From Trichoplax adhaerens (lineage: Eukaryota; Placozoa; Uniplacotomia; Trichoplacea; Trichoplacidae): a DNA stretch of 64,000 bases. Every line of letters begins with the position of its first letter. Position 1 is the first letter of the stretch. A program made the translations under genes and the position numbers. A model generated the notes under the pieces. It saw only the letters and a list, made by a program, of their open reading frames with translations. It made no database searches and had not been told where the DNA came from. The stretch spans positions 3,509,035 to 3,573,034 of the forward strand of contig NW_002060946.1 of the NCBI RefSeq assembly GCF_000150275.1, written 5' to 3'. Positions 62,584 through 64,000 of the stretch are shown piece by piece.

Positions 62584-64000
62584 CTAGCGTCTATAAGAGA
62601 AGTTGGTAAAGCAATGACGCCTTGACCACGAGTTGCTATATGATCGTGAATTAGCTTTACTAAATGTTAGTGATCTCTTCACATTTAGGTCCCGTGCTTT
62701 TCGTATATAGTTGAATCGGTCAGATTTTTTATTTAATTCACGATCCATGTAAAGTTCTATAGATCGGGATCTTGATTGTTCGTGGGTATCTTCATGGGTG
62801 TTATTATCACCCGAATTGGCCAAGCTAGCTGCGAAATCGTGATCTAAATTATTCCTGATACTGGCAGAGCTATCAATTCGTCGATAGATTGACATGCTTG
62901 GATGCTCTATGAGCAAGTCTTCAAATGGACTGACGGAAAGCTCTTCCATTACATGACCATCAAAGCAAGGCGGAGGTGTTAAAAGCCAACCACTCTCTTT
63001 TTCCTTGCGATTTTTAACCAGTTGATCTTCATTGCTGACCTCTTCTAAGTCTATAACAGAAATACGAAATGAACGTTCGTTGTGAGATAGTATCCGCATC
63101 TATACTTTAGTTGATGCACATATTTTTGATCGACGTTTATTTCCATTTTTGCAACAGTCTACTAATGCATTATCTATTCTGAAATAAAATTGACGTGGCA
63201 AGCCAAATACACTATACCGGCTCGGCACTGATTCTAATTTGCATAGACTATGTAGCCATATATTGAATTCTGTTGAGTCAGCTGAATGCATTGATTAATT
63301 TAAAAATTATTCTTAGCAACTACCGGTTCCAATTATTGGTCAATCAGAAAGTCACTATTATCAATTTTTAATATTTCAATCGATATAAGACGAATGACTT
63401 CCACTATTACAGTCGTTGTTATAATTAATTAATTAATTAATTATAATTAATAGAATTATTTTACTTCTGTACTTCTATTACAGCGAAGTTCTTACACGAT
63501 TCGATACTACAATATACATATCGTCTATCCACTTTGCTGCCTTGAAAGGAATAAACATTAAATGTACAGAATGTGACCTTGAGACCGTTGAGATTACTGT
63601 ATTGATCTTCGGTCTTGGTAGTCCATAGTCCTTATGTTGTGCACTGTGTAGTTTGTTTGTATTTAGTGTAAAGTTCCTTTAATAATTGTGTACTCAGTTT
63701 ACTACTGTGCTGTATCGTATAAACAATTTTATACTATACTGTACTGTACTGTACAGTGTACAGTATGCTGGCCCAGTCATCTATAGTATTGTAATACAGT
63801 ACACTACAGTACTGTACGTACTACTGTACTGAACTGTAGTCTATACTGTACCGTATTAGCGGCGGCACTGTAATAACAGACTCTTTATTGATTGTGCGCC
63901 GTGAAAGAAAACAATGCATTAACGTAAAATACGTCTTCCTACCTTTGTTCTCCTTTTTCACAACAAGGATCCAATCATCTTCTTCTGTAAGGCTGACATT
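62584..64000 (-). CDS. TP53INP: TP53INP1/TP53INP2 (DOR) homologue, 5' end outside window
   Basis: Vertebrate members shuttle between nucleus and autophagosomes, bind LC3/GABARAP and promote autophagy; TP53INP1 is a p53 target. Two exons are visible: the first continues past 64000 and ends at 63943; the last is 63050-62584. The donor leaves phase 1 (G) and the acceptor, with a strong pyrimidine tract ending TATAG, supplies AC, giving Asp, so the join is in frame; 174 aa are visible. The upstream exon reads LTEEDDWILVVKKENK, an acidic-flanked W-x-x-L/V LIR motif at the same place as in vertebrates. The last exon has the family signature GWLLTPPPCF and SPFEDLLIEHPSMSIY. The C-terminus is Arg/Ser-rich. 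An ATG at 63099 lies in the intron by this model. Confidence 0.88.
63421..63450. repeat. TTAA/ATTA simple repeat in TP53INP intron
   Basis: Run of TTAATTAA units, near-palindromic. Confidence 0.8.
63738..63855. repeat. CTGTACAG palindrome cluster in TP53INP intron
   Basis: Tandem CTGTA units leading into CTGTACAGTGTACAG, then CAGTACACTACAGTACTGTACG. Same word family as the clusters at 41, 43, 45 and 57 kb. Confidence 0.8.

Noticed and set aside
63100-63291. 63-codon minus-strand frame directly upstream of the TP53INP last exon
   Set aside because: An in-frame TAG separates it, and the phase-1 donor at 63943 joins precisely to the acceptor at 63050, so this stretch is intron.

Overview
This window looks like nuclear DNA of an early-branching animal. 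It is AT-rich and carries seven recognisable eukaryotic genes, most of them split by many short GT..AG introns. The proteins are close to their vertebrate counterparts. Compact intergenic gaps, human-like exon phases and low GC suggest a placozoan (Trichoplax or Hoilungia type). The phylum is an inference; metazoan origin is well supported by GLG1, TP53INP and cyclin E. I rebuilt the gene models by hand from splice signals, reading-frame phase and family conservation. Each complete model closes in frame.

Layout, left to right. (1) 738-11096 (+): GLG1/ESL-1, a 28-exon Golgi sialoglycoprotein with a repetitive charged N-terminus. (2) 11097-18447: gene-poor, with a four-copy 195-bp tandem array and a GC-rich patch. 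(3) 18448-20760 and 25930-28233 (+): two tandem, intronless carnitine palmitoyltransferase 1 genes. (4) 29779-42784 (-): CNOT1, scaffold of the CCR4-NOT deadenylase, about 38 coding exons; its start codon lies in an unseen upstream exon. (5) 42785-47508: palindrome-rich DNA with a 342-bp tandem array of long inverted repeats. (6) 47509-51259 (+): cyclin E. (7) 52492-56334 (-): SNRPB (SmB), with a Pro/Gly/Met tail built from phase-1 mini-exons. (8) 56335-57692: head-to-head promoter interval filled by a palindromic repeat array. (9) 57693-61359 (+): a BtpA-family TIM-barrel protein. (10) 62584 to beyond 64000 (-): a TP53INP1/2 (DOR) homologue, cut by the window edge but retaining its LIR motif.

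The genes are housekeeping and regulatory loci rather than an operon or defence system. They cover secretory-pathway trafficking, mitochondrial fatty-acid import, mRNA deadenylation, G1/S control, splicing and autophagy. The two strongest unexplained signals are as follows. First, a dispersed palindrome centred on CTGTACAG (often TACTGTACAGTA) occurs dozens of times in intergenic and intronic DNA but in none of the exons I assembled. Second, cyclin E and TP53INP lie about 11 kb apart, matching the close linkage of CCNE2 and TP53INP1 on human chromosome 8.
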